A program made the position numbers and the translations under genes. A stretch of DNA of 37,574 nucleotides from Natronobiforma cellulositropha (GTDB lineage Archaea > Halobacteriota > Halobacteria > Halobacteriales > Natrialbaceae). The notes under the pieces are model-generated. The model saw only the letters and a program-made list of their open reading frames with translations, was not told the DNA's origin and ran no database searches. Position 1 is the stretch's first letter. Each line of letters opens with the position of its first letter. The stretch is from contig NZ_JANZXN010000016.1 of assembly GCF_025629245.1 (NCBI RefSeq), positions 1 to 37,574 of the forward strand. The letters run 5' to 3'. Of this stretch, positions 26,018 through 33,627 are shown piece after piece.

Positions 26018-26139
26018 GCCGTGGACGACTCCCACCACGCGCGGTGGGCGTGTCGAACGCTCGCGAAGGAGCACCGTCTGACGGGCAGCCCCATCAGACC
26101 AATCGGTACCAACGGTATCCGACGTCCACGATTACGACC

Positions 26140-26201
26140 TATTCCTCCAATATATAATAGCAAAAATATATTTGTGATATCAATGGATGTAAGTATGGGC
26201 T
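26140..26201 (+). promoter_or_regulatory. AT-rich promoter region of the sugar dehydrogenase gene
   Basis: A strongly AT-rich stretch (AATATATAATAGC, then AAAAATATATTTGTGATATC) directly before the ATG at 26202; several possible TATA boxes. Much lower GC than its surroundings. Confidence 0.5.
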
Positions 26202-28781
26202 ATGTCCACACCAGACCCAGACGAGCAGACGGCAGATCGTACAGGCGACGACTCCCCACCGGTCGGCTCACTCAGCCGTCGGCGGATCCTCCAGAGCGCG
26301 GGTGCACTGGGGCTGGCGCTGGCCGCCGGTTCCGAGAGCGTGGTCGCTCAGCCAACCGGAAACGGGGGCGACACCTCCGGTGCGGACCTCCAGTGGGAGG
26401 AGGTCGGAGCCGACGCCGCGAATCCCACGGCCATCGATTTCGACCCCCAGGGGCGGCTCTGGATCGCGAACAAGGAGGGACGCGTCGACGTGTTCGACCC
26501 CGAGAGTGGTGAATCGACGGTGGCGCTGACCCTCTCGGTGTTCGAGGAGTTCGAACACGGCCTGGTCGGGCTGACGGTCGATCCCGACTTCGCCGAGAAC
26601 AACTGGATCTTCGTCTTCTACTCGCCCGTCGAGGGCGACCTGGATCCGACGTTTGGCGGCACCTACAACCTGGTCTCGCGCTTTACGGTCGACGGCGACG
26701 AGATCGATCCGGCGTCGGAGGAGGAGATCATCCGAATCGAAGGCCAGCGCGAACAGCCGTTTCACATCGGCGGCGGTCTCGACTTCGGGCCGGAGGGCGC
26801 ACTCTACATCGCCCTGGGTGACAACACGCACGCGCTCGGGAACCACGTCTCGTACTACCTCCACCCACAGGACAGCGCGAACACCGGCGACTCGCGCGGG
26901 ACCTCGATGGACACTTCGGACCTGCGCGGATCGATCCTCCGGATCGTCCCCGAAGCCGACGGCTCGTACTCGATTCCCGAGGGTAACCTCTTTCCCGAAG
27001 ACGAGTACGCCGCCGAGATCGACGACGGAACCGTCCGCCCGGAGATCTACGCGATGGGCTTTCGAAACCCCTACCAGATCGACGTCGACCCAGAAACCGG
27101 CTGGCTCTACTCGGCGGGGCAGGCCACCCAGGCGACGGACTGGGACGCAAACTACGGCCCGCCGGGTCTCGGTCCCGTTTTCCGGTTCCGCGAACCCGGC
27201 GTTCTGGGCTGGCCCATGTTCCGCGGCGGACACGCCTACATCCGCCCGGACGAGGTCGTCAGCGAGTACCAGCACCTCGTGGGCGAGCAGTACGACCCGA
27301 GCGGGCCGATCAACGCCTCGCCGCGCAACGACGGTCTCAGGGAACTCCCGCCGGTCAGCGAGGACGCCCTGCTGGCGTACGCCCCCGCCGAGGGCAACTG
27401 GGACGCCTACCTCTCACCGCCTGCGGGCGGTCCCTGGGAGGTCCCCGACGACCCGCCGGGCTATCCGGAGCTGACGGACTACTCGCCGATCGCCGGAACG
27501 CTGATCCGGGCCGACGAGACCGCCATCGACGGCATTCCCGACCACTACGACGGGACGTTCGTCTTCGGTCTCTGGAACACCGGCGACCTCTACCTGATGT
27601 CGTTCGACGACGAGGGCGAGATGACCAGCCTCGAGCCCTTCCTCACCGACATGCCGAACGCGAGCTTTACGGACGCCGCGATGGGACCGGACAACCGGCT
27701 CTACATCGTCGACTGGGGCGGCCAGGACTTCACCGGTGCGAACAACAGGATCTACCGACTCGAGGCCGCAGACGACACGGAACCCGAGATCGAGACCGAG
27801 TTCGTCCTCGAAGGAGAGTTCAGCGGCTGGTACGGCGTCTCCCCGCCAGAGATCGCCGGCGAGGAGAACCCGACGCTCGAGCTCGAGCCCGGAGCGGCCT
27901 ACCGCGTCGAGTGGACGAACACCGACGGCATTCCCCACAACTTCGAGATCCGCGACGAAGACGAGACGGAACTGCTCGCGACCGAGTTGATCGGCGAGGA
28001 GGGCGAGACGCAGACGGTGGAGTTCGTCGCGACCGAGGAGATGGACCACTACCTCTGTACGCCCCACCCGAACACGATGCTCGGACAGATCGGCGAGGGC
28101 GAGGACGACGAGGAGCCAGAACGCGAGGACAACCTGGGTGAGCCCGTCGAGTCGATCACCGTCGAGATGACCGCCGGAAACGAGTTCGTCCCGCGAATCG
28201 CCCACGTCGAGGTGGGCGGGACGGTCACCTGGGAGTTCGAGGGCGGCCAGCCCCACGACACCGTCGCCTACCACCCCGACACCTACGGCGACCAGGAGCG
28301 GATTCCGGACGGGGCAACGCCCTGGGCGAGCGACGTCCTCGGCGCTGGCGGGACCTTCGAACACACCTTCGAGGAACCCGGCGTCTACGACTACGTCTGC
28401 ACCCCCCACGAGCCAGCGGGCATGGTCGGAACCGTCGTCGTCGGCTGGCCCGATCCCGACGGCCAGCCAGCGCTCGAGCCCGTCTCGTCTGCCATCCACG
28501 ACAACGCCGCGGAGATACTCGAGACCGACGGCGAGGACATCGCGGCGGTCCTGGAAGCGGGACCCGCACTCGAGTTGAACGGCTACGAGCCGGGACCGTA
28601 CGATGGCAGCGACCTCTACTACGACGTTACGGGTGACGGGAACCTCGGGTTCAACGACGTGGTGACGTTCTTCGAGCACGTCAACGACCCCGTCGTCCAG
28701 AACAACCCCCAGTACTTCGACTTCTCGGGGTCGGGAAGCGTCGGCTTCAACGACGTGGTGGCGCTGTTCGAGCAGGTGTAA
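26202..28781 (+). CDS. Tat-exported PQQ-dependent sugar dehydrogenase-like protein with two cupredoxin domains and a dockerin-like tail
   Basis: 859 aa. SRRRILQ near residue 25 marks a Tat signal. Residues about 60-540 form a soluble glucose/sorbosone dehydrogenase-type propeller (FHIGGGLDFGPEGALYIALG, MGFRNPYQIDVDPETGW). Two cupredoxin domains follow, each with a full type-1 copper set: GIPHNFEI with LCTPHPNTMLG, and QPHDTVAY with VCTPHEPAGMVG. The last 60 residues hold two dockerin-like calcium repeats (DVTGDGNLGFNDVVTFF and DFSGSGSVGFNDVVALF). Expected role: extracellular sugar oxidation passing electrons to attached blue-copper domains. It has its own promoter. The three-part fusion is unusual. 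Confidence 0.88.
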   Translation: MSTPDPDEQTADRTGDDSPPVGSLSRRRILQSAGALGLALAAGSESVVAQPTGNGGDTSGADLQWEEVGADAANPTAIDFDPQGRLWIANKEGRVDVFDPESGESTVALTLSVFEEFEHGLVGLTVDPDFAENNWIFVFYSPVEGDLDPTFGGTYNLVSRFTVDGDEIDPASEEEIIRIEGQREQPFHIGGGLDFGPEGALYIALGDNTHALGNHVSYYLHPQDSANTGDSRGTSMDTSDLRGSILRIVPEADGSYSIPEGNLFPEDEYAAEIDDGTVRPEIYAMGFRNPYQIDVDPETGWLYSAGQATQATDWDANYGPPGLGPVFRFREPGVLGWPMFRGGHAYIRPDEVVSEYQHLVGEQYDPSGPINASPRNDGLRELPPVSEDALLAYAPAEGNWDAYLSPPAGGPWEVPDDPPGYPELTDYSPIAGTLIRADETAIDGIPDHYDGTFVFGLWNTGDLYLMSFDDEGEMTSLEPFLTDMPNASFTDAAMGPDNRLYIVDWGGQDFTGANNRIYRLEAADDTEPEIETEFVLEGEFSGWYGVSPPEIAGEENPTLELEPGAAYRVEWTNTDGIPHNFEIRDEDETELLATELIGEEGETQTVEFVATEEMDHYLCTPHPNTMLGQIGEGEDDEEPEREDNLGEPVESITVEMTAGNEFVPRIAHVEVGGTVTWEFEGGQPHDTVAYHPDTYGDQERIPDGATPWASDVLGAGGTFEHTFEEPGVYDYVCTPHEPAGMVGTVVVGWPDPDGQPALEPVSSAIHDNAAEILETDGEDIAAVLEAGPALELNGYEPGPYDGSDLYYDVTGDGNLGFNDVVTFFEHVNDPVVQNNPQYFDFSGSGSVGFNDVVALFEQV

Positions 28782-28964
28782 GCCGCTGGGGCTTACGAGA
28801 CGGCCGTCTCGTCGTATTCGAGGCGATCTGAGCGCCCCGTCAGGGTCGCTCGAGCATCGTCCACTCCGGCGTCTTCGTATCGGTCGGGTCCGCCGAGCGT
28901 ACGTCTCGAGTGGTGTGTGGATCGTTCGGGTGTTTTATCACGTTCCGTGTGCAACCTTGTAAAG

Positions 28965-29153
28965 ATGGCAAAGGCCGAGAAGCGAATTCCGGTTCGTGAG
29001 GAGACGTTCGAGCGACTCGGAGAGTTCAAAGGCGCCGGTGAGACGTGGGACGATGTCGTCAACGCATTGATCGAGGTGCGACAGCGGCAGAACCGCCGCG
29101 ACTTACTCGAGCGGACTGACGACGACGAGTACGTCGCACTCGGCGATCTCTGA
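28965..29153 (+). CDS. Antitoxin of a RelE-type pair (DUF7557/VapB-like)
   Basis: 62 aa from ATG 28965, beginning MAKAEKRIPVREETFERLGE with a ribbon-helix-helix-like strand and helices (GETWDDVVNALIEV). A TTTTAT box about 30 bases upstream suggests a leaderless start. It ends 5 bases before the toxin start. The antitoxin role is inferred from pairing and from similarity to haloarchaeal antitoxins of this type. Confidence 0.8.
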   Translation: MAKAEKRIPVREETFERLGEFKGAGETWDDVVNALIEVRQRQNRRDLLERTDDDEYVALGDL

Positions 29154-29158
29154 GACGG

Positions 29159-29449
29159 ATGGCGTTCACCGTCCTCCTCGCCGAGCAGCCGCGCGAATTT
29201 CTAACAGACGCCGACGAAAAGACGGGTCGGATCGTTCGGACGAACCTCGAGAAGCTAGCGAGTGAACCGTATCCCCGTCCCGGTACCGGACGCGGTGATC
29301 GGGAAAAACTCCCCGTCGACGGGCGGGAGTTGTACCGAATGCACATCGGGCGAACGTACACCGCGTTCTACACGATTCACGACGGAGCGGATGAGGTTCG
29401 CGTTCGTGAAATTCTGCCGATCGACGACGCCCACAAGCGGTACGGCTGA
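29159..29449 (+). CDS. RelE/ParE-family toxin
   Basis: 96 aa. The RelE/ParE fold is indicated by FLTDADEKTGRIVRTNLEKL, the basic loop GRGDREKLPVDGRELYRMHI and the closing strand YTAFYTIHDGADEVRVREI with a final ILPIDDAHKRY. Family members cut mRNA on the ribosome or poison gyrase; which applies is not clear. It follows its antitoxin by 5 bases and stands just before the first right-hand cassette. Confidence 0.88.
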   Translation: MAFTVLLAEQPREFLTDADEKTGRIVRTNLEKLASEPYPRPGTGRGDREKLPVDGRELYRMHIGRTYTAFYTIHDGADEVRVREILPIDDAHKRYG

Positions 29450-29477
29450 GACCAGGGTGGTGCGTTAGGTGAGCACG

Positions 29478-29504
29478 CTCGAGTGTTCGATTATCAACAG
29501 TTAA
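29478..29504 (+). promoter_or_regulatory. 27-bp conserved cassette upstream element, right copy 1
   Basis: Same CTCGAGTGTTCG ... CAACAGTTAA arrangement; the TTAA starts 63 bases before GTG 29564. Here no small membrane-protein gene overlaps it, so its conservation is not explained by coding. Confidence 0.6.
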
Positions 29505-29563
29505 GAAGAGCGAGCAGTAACGATTCGATAATTACCAATGCAACGATACACGAGGTGGGGCGT

Positions 29564-30736
29564 GTGAGTTTCGACCGGGACCGGCGCGACCGGTCGAACG
29601 ACGACAGTGAGCGGAACGAGCACGTCCGGCGCGCTCGAGCGGGGCCACATCAGTATCTCTCGAGTGTACTACGACCCTCGCCCGAGCAGGCGGCCCAGCT
29701 CGACCAGCTAATCCAGACCCGCGGATTCGATCAGGTCCAGGCGTGGGGCGAACGCGGTGAGTTGCCCGAAGGCTGTAACACGCCGACGGGCGAGCAGGTT
29801 CGTATCGCTCGAGTGCGGAGCTCCCTGGGAGCGGGCGTCGAACTCGACACCGAGAGTGCCATGCGCTCGGTGGAGGCGCAAGCCGATACTGGTCTCGCGG
29901 GTGAGACGGCCACACCCGAGGTCGTCCGGCGCGTGCTCTCGAGACCGGGGAAACCGCTCGAGGGAGCCGTCCGAGACGAGATGGAGCAACGGATGGGCGA
30001 CTCGTTTTCGGATGTACAGCTACACACTGGACCGGAGGCCGCGAAGGCGGCGAGCGCGCTCGAGGCACGCGCTTTCACGACCGGGAATCACGTGGTGTTC
30101 AACCGCGGGGAGTACGACCCTGAGAGCGCGGAAGGGAAATATCTGCTCGCGCACGAATTAGCTCACGTGCGACAGCAGACCGCTGGCCGAATCAGTTTGC
30201 TCTCGCAAGAGCGCCGTTCACTGGTGATCGAACCGAACCCAGCACTCGAGCGCAATGCCACGGGGTACATCGTCCGGGGGAGCGAACTCGAAATTCAGCG
30301 CCTCGCCACGACGACGGTCCACGTCCAGCGAGTCGATAAAACTCGCCGAGAGGTGCTCCAGGGCGATGTCTCGACGGAGGAGATAGAGGCAGGAATCGAA
30401 GACACTGACCTCCTGAGCGTCGGTCCCGACCGGTTGCGCGACGCCTACAAGTACGCCGAGTACGCGGTCACACTCGGCACGACTCAGAGCGTTGTCCAGC
30501 CGCTCGTCTCGGAGTACGGACTGACTCAGCCCGAAGCGATGGCGGTGACGCTCGCCGTCGGCGGAACCATCCACGTCGGCAAAGACCGACTCCACCGCGA
30601 AGACATCTACCTCACGCTCGAGGTCGCTCGAGTGCTCGGACAAGAAGAGCGAGTGATCGAGTTCTTCCGGAGGATGGATATCGACATGCCGTGGGATGTT
30701 GAGGACCCATATGATGGTGGTGGTGAATCACCATGA
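29564..30736 (+). CDS. DUF4157 polymorphic toxin-like protein, right copy 1
   Basis: 390 aa from GTG 29564 with GAGGTG upstream; an ATG 81 bases earlier lies inside the conserved upstream element and is not preferred. The constant region is shorter in the leader. It keeps the DUF4157 core with HELAH near residue 197. However, it replaces the EREAD motif by ERNATGYIVRG, losing the probable third metal ligand. Two boundary-like motifs occur (LEIQR and VHVQR at about 252-256). The 134-residue tail starts TRREVLQGDVSTEEIE, resembling the tail start of right copy 3, and holds AMAVTLAVGGTIHVGK. It overlaps the partner gene by ATGA. It may be catalytically inactive. Confidence 0.85.
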   Translation: MSFDRDRRDRSNDDSERNEHVRRARAGPHQYLSSVLRPSPEQAAQLDQLIQTRGFDQVQAWGERGELPEGCNTPTGEQVRIARVRSSLGAGVELDTESAMRSVEAQADTGLAGETATPEVVRRVLSRPGKPLEGAVRDEMEQRMGDSFSDVQLHTGPEAAKAASALEARAFTTGNHVVFNRGEYDPESAEGKYLLAHELAHVRQQTAGRISLLSQERRSLVIEPNPALERNATGYIVRGSELEIQRLATTTVHVQRVDKTRREVLQGDVSTEEIEAGIEDTDLLSVGPDRLRDAYKYAEYAVTLGTTQSVVQPLVSEYGLTQPEAMAVTLAVGGTIHVGKDRLHREDIYLTLEVARVLGQEERVIEFFRRMDIDMPWDVEDPYDGGGESP

Positions 30737-31773
30737 AAGCGGATGTCGATGGAGATGACGGTGAATATGTGAAGATCTATGTCACAGACCAAAATGACGT
30801 AGAGCATAATCTTACTGTCGAGATAATGTCTGGAAGAATATCATACCACAAACAGGATTACTACCCAAACAGAACGTCCAAACAATCGAGTAACGATGTA
30901 GTCTATCTCAGTCAAGTCCAGGAGTATGCTAAGTATACGGTTCAGCGGACGTTAGGATACCCAACGCTCCCCCCACGCCTAACCCCGGAGTGGATTCCCT
31001 ACACGCTCGGCGCGGTGTTCGGTCTCGAGTTCGATAGTTTCGAACGACAGTTCGGTCCCTACGCCCAGCAGTACCACAGTGCGCTCCACCCCAAGGTTCC
31101 CCCCATCGTGGAGATGCCCGAGGAGACCGCCCCCGTCGGCGGTATCGTCTACCGCGCCGACGTGTTTCTCGCCCTCGAGTTCGACGCCTATCTCGAGGAT
31201 CCAGTGGCTGCGTCACCGATAGAAGCCTTCGCGGGAACCACCGACGCGTACGACCTCTACGAGGCGCTGGCGGCCGAACTCGAGGCGCGCCTGCCGCCGG
31301 ACACGGCACCGATCACCGAAGTGTCGGCGCTCGATCTCCAGTACCAGCGCCGCGCCAACGACGGCAGTGTCGAGGAGCCGGTCGTTGGCGAGCGCAGTCA
31401 CACCAGCGCGGGACCACCCGACGCACAGCTCCAGATGACGCCTCCACAGGCCACCCTCGAGTCGGAACTGACGGCCGAGATCGTTCAGGGTCTGCTCTGT
31501 CACCACCTCCAGTGTCAGGTCCGCGATGCGTATCTCCGGCTCGGACTCGAGCCCCCGGAGGCGTTTCGCGTCCTCGGCCAGGGCTTCGCCGAACAGACGA
31601 TGCACTACCAGCACGCCGATGTCTACCCGCCGTACCACCTCACCGACGCCGAGATTGAAGGCTACCGGCCGCCGGGTATCGAACACGGGGCACTGGCGAG
31701 CGGAGGGTTCGCCGGGCCGGGCCAGCCCGGCCCACTGCTGCGGCGCATCGTCCGCGCGCTGTTTGGCCGGTAG
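30733..31773 (+). CDS. Cassette partner protein, right copy 1
   Basis: 346 aa, the longest and most divergent partner. The N-terminus keeps TDQNDVEHNL and YHKQDYYP, but YRERGY has become VQRTLGYPTL. The conserved C-terminal block is recognisable (LQCQVRDAYLRLGLEPPEAF). It has an extra C-terminal extension ending in a Gly/Pro-rich linker and a basic amphipathic helix (PLLRRIVRALFGR). The first 200 bases are clearly AT-rich compared with the rest of the gene. The ATG overlaps the stop of its DUF4157 partner, so the two are co-translated. Divergence matches that of its paired DUF4157 protein. Confidence 0.8.
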   Translation: MKADVDGDDGEYVKIYVTDQNDVEHNLTVEIMSGRISYHKQDYYPNRTSKQSSNDVVYLSQVQEYAKYTVQRTLGYPTLPPRLTPEWIPYTLGAVFGLEFDSFERQFGPYAQQYHSALHPKVPPIVEMPEETAPVGGIVYRADVFLALEFDAYLEDPVAASPIEAFAGTTDAYDLYEALAAELEARLPPDTAPITEVSALDLQYQRRANDGSVEEPVVGERSHTSAGPPDAQLQMTPPQATLESELTAEIVQGLLCHHLQCQVRDAYLRLGLEPPEAFRVLGQGFAEQTMHYQHADVYPPYHLTDAEIEGYRPPGIEHGALASGGFAGPGQPGPLLRRIVRALFGR

Positions 31774-31885
31774 TGACCACGGCCGAGCGAGCGCTGAAAC
31801 GAGAACGGACGTGCGAGACGGGCGATGTTGACTACGGCTCGAGACGTGAGCACCGGTCACGCGGTCTCGGCTACTGGTGGGTGTC

Positions 31886-32287
31886 TCACTCGCGAAGCAT
31901 CGTCTGGAGGAAGGTGAGAATCGCGCCGAAGAGCGTCCCGAGGACGAAGGTGAACGCGTCACCGCTGAGTGCGCCCTGGGCAGTCATCCCGGCGGCGATC
32001 AGCACGACGGCGAGAAAGGTCCCCGCGGCGGTGTAGACGATCCGGCGCTGGTGGGCGAAGTGGCGGCGCTGGGCGTCGTGGTCGACGCGTTTCGTCTCTC
32101 GAGTCTCCTCGAGATACGACGTGATCAGCCCGGTGATGTCGCCGAGGTGGTCCAGAATCGGCTGGAGGTCGGAGGCCTGGTCGTCGGCGCGGTCGGGCGA
32201 CTCGTCGTACTCGAGTGTCGAGTGCGCTTTCGGCTCTTCGACGCCGCTGAAGAGGGGCTTGTACCCCTCGCTCGAGTGTTCGGTCAC
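31886..32287 (-). CDS. Two-helix membrane protein with coiled-coil head, copy A
   Basis: 133 aa from GTG 32287 (TTG 32290 also possible). An acidic N-terminus of about 38 residues is followed by a helical, probably coiled-coil region (ILDHLGDITGLITSYLEETR). Two membrane helices (TAAGTFLAVVLIAAGMTAQG and FTFVLGTLFGAILTFLQTML) close the protein. From about residue 39 on it is identical to copy B at 34615. It faces away from the next DUF4157 gene and its start lies inside the 27-bp element. Possible roles are self-protection at the membrane or a release factor (holin-like topology). Both are guesses. Confidence 0.75.
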   Translation of the reverse strand: MTEHSSEGYKPLFSGVEEPKAHSTLEYDESPDRADDQASDLQPILDHLGDITGLITSYLEETRETKRVDHDAQRRHFAHQRRIVYTAAGTFLAVVLIAAGMTAQGALSGDAFTFVLGTLFGAILTFLQTMLRE

Positions 32288-32297
32288 CAACAGTTAA
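32271..32297 (+). promoter_or_regulatory. 27-bp conserved cassette upstream element, right copy 2
   Basis: CTCGAGTGTTCG ... CAACAGTTAA with TTAA 63 bases before GTG 32357. It also contains the start codon of the divergent small membrane-protein gene, so the two genes share this control region. Confidence 0.6.
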
Positions 32298-32356
32298 GAT
32301 GAGCGAGTAGTAACGCTTCGATAATTACCAATGCAACGACACACGAGGTGGAGCGT

Positions 32357-33625
32357 GTGAGCTTCGACCGGGACCGACGCGACCGCTCGAACGACGACAG
32401 TGAGCGAAACGAACGAACACGGCGCGCTCGAGTGCAGGCCCAGGCCGCGCGCGGAGCGCGCCCCCACCACCATCTCTCGAGCGTGCGACAGCCCTCACCC
32501 GAGCACGCGGCCATCCTCGATCAGATGATCCTGAGGCGTGGTCTCGAGGACGTCCAGGAGTTGGGCGAACGGGGTGAACTCCCGCGCGGCTGTAACACGC
32601 CGACGGGCGAACAGGTCCGTGATGCTCGAGTGCGTAGCTCCTGGAAAGCGGGTGTCGAACTCGATACGCCGAGTGCGATGCGTTCGGTCCAGGCGCAGGC
32701 GGAGAGTGATCTGGTAGGTGAGACAGCCACACCAGAGGTGGTGCGGCGGGTGATCTCCCAACCAGGAAAGCCGCTCGAGGGAGCCGTCCGCGAGGAGATG
32801 GAAGCGCGGATGGGGGACTCGTTTTCTGACGTACAGCTGCACACGGGGCCGGAGGCTGCGAAAGCAGCGAGTGCGCTCGAGGCACGGGCGTTCACGACCG
32901 GCAATCACGTGGTGTTCAACCGCGGGGAGTACGACCCAGAGAGTGCGGAGGGGAAGTACCTGCTCGCGCACGAGTTAGCTCACGTCCGCCAGCAGACCGG
33001 TGGCCAGGTCAGTATGCTTCCGCAGGAAGGGAGTTCGCTCGTGATCGATCCGGACCCCGAACTCGAGCGTGAAGCTGACGAGGTAGCGAGGAAGGCGCTC
33101 GATGCAGAAGCGATTCCGATCGCTCGCCTTCCGTCGGGTGTCGAGGTTCACGTCCAACGGTTCCAGGGACCGGGTGGTGTCCACTCGAGCGGCGGGACGC
33201 TTCCGGCCCATCAGGATGCCAAGGAGAAATTTCATACCGAGGACGGCCAGTTGCGCTCACCGCACCGTCCAGCAGGACCGTCAGTAACGCTGACTGATAT
33301 CAAAGCGGAGTACGGTCTCAGTGACCACGAGTTGACACTCCTGTACGAGGACCATTTCGGCCAGCAAATCCAGACAGACACCGAGTACGAGTTCTCCGAT
33401 TCGGTCGAAGCAGCGGCATTGAGCCTGACCAAAGCGGCCCTAGCGGATGTCGTTCCGGGGCTGAGTTTCGCCTACGCTGCCCACTCGGGATACAAAGCTT
33501 GGGCGGACCAGACCGATAGCAATGTGAAAGACCGACTCAAACAACTCATCGGCTCCGCCATCGAACACGCGAAGACTGGAGCAGGTGACTCGACTGGTGA
33601 TGCAGTATCCAGAGAGGATTTGTAA
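32357..33625 (+). CDS. DUF4157 polymorphic toxin-like protein, right copy 2
   Basis: 422 aa from GTG 32357 (GTG 32348 is in frame but overlaps the GAGGTG ribosome-binding site). Leader MSFDRDRRDRSNDD-type, DUF4157 domain with HELAH near 205-209 and EREAD near 237, boundary HVQR at 265-268. The 154-residue tail is unlike the others: His/Gly-rich start, then a helical part (TLTDIKAEYGLSDHELTLLY) and a hydrophobic stretch (ALSLTKAALADVVPGLSFAY). The constant region lies in the 2729-base-offset repeat shared with right copy 3, while the tails do not match. The partner gene follows after 2 bases. Confidence 0.86.
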   Translation: MSFDRDRRDRSNDDSERNERTRRARVQAQAARGARPHHHLSSVRQPSPEHAAILDQMILRRGLEDVQELGERGELPRGCNTPTGEQVRDARVRSSWKAGVELDTPSAMRSVQAQAESDLVGETATPEVVRRVISQPGKPLEGAVREEMEARMGDSFSDVQLHTGPEAAKAASALEARAFTTGNHVVFNRGEYDPESAEGKYLLAHELAHVRQQTGGQVSMLPQEGSSLVIDPDPELEREADEVARKALDAEAIPIARLPSGVEVHVQRFQGPGGVHSSGGTLPAHQDAKEKFHTEDGQLRSPHRPAGPSVTLTDIKAEYGLSDHELTLLYEDHFGQQIQTDTEYEFSDSVEAAALSLTKAALADVVPGLSFAYAAHSGYKAWADQTDSNVKDRLKQLIGSAIEHAKTGAGDSTGDAVSREDL

Positions 33626-33627
33626 AT

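Larger units (their letters stand above)
31837..33110. repeat. Long direct repeat, copy A (partner to 34566)
   Basis: From GCTCGAGACGTGAGCACC onward this segment matches 34566-35839 with a constant offset of 2729 bases and no net indel. It spans the small membrane-protein gene, the divergent upstream region and the constant part of the DUF4157 gene. Similarity ends near the constant/variable boundary. The end points are estimates by eye. Confidence 0.75.

Noticed and set aside
28793-29062. 89-codon minus-strand frame
   Set aside because: Mostly antisense to the antitoxin gene, with no recognised domain and Ser/Thr/Arg-rich shadow composition.
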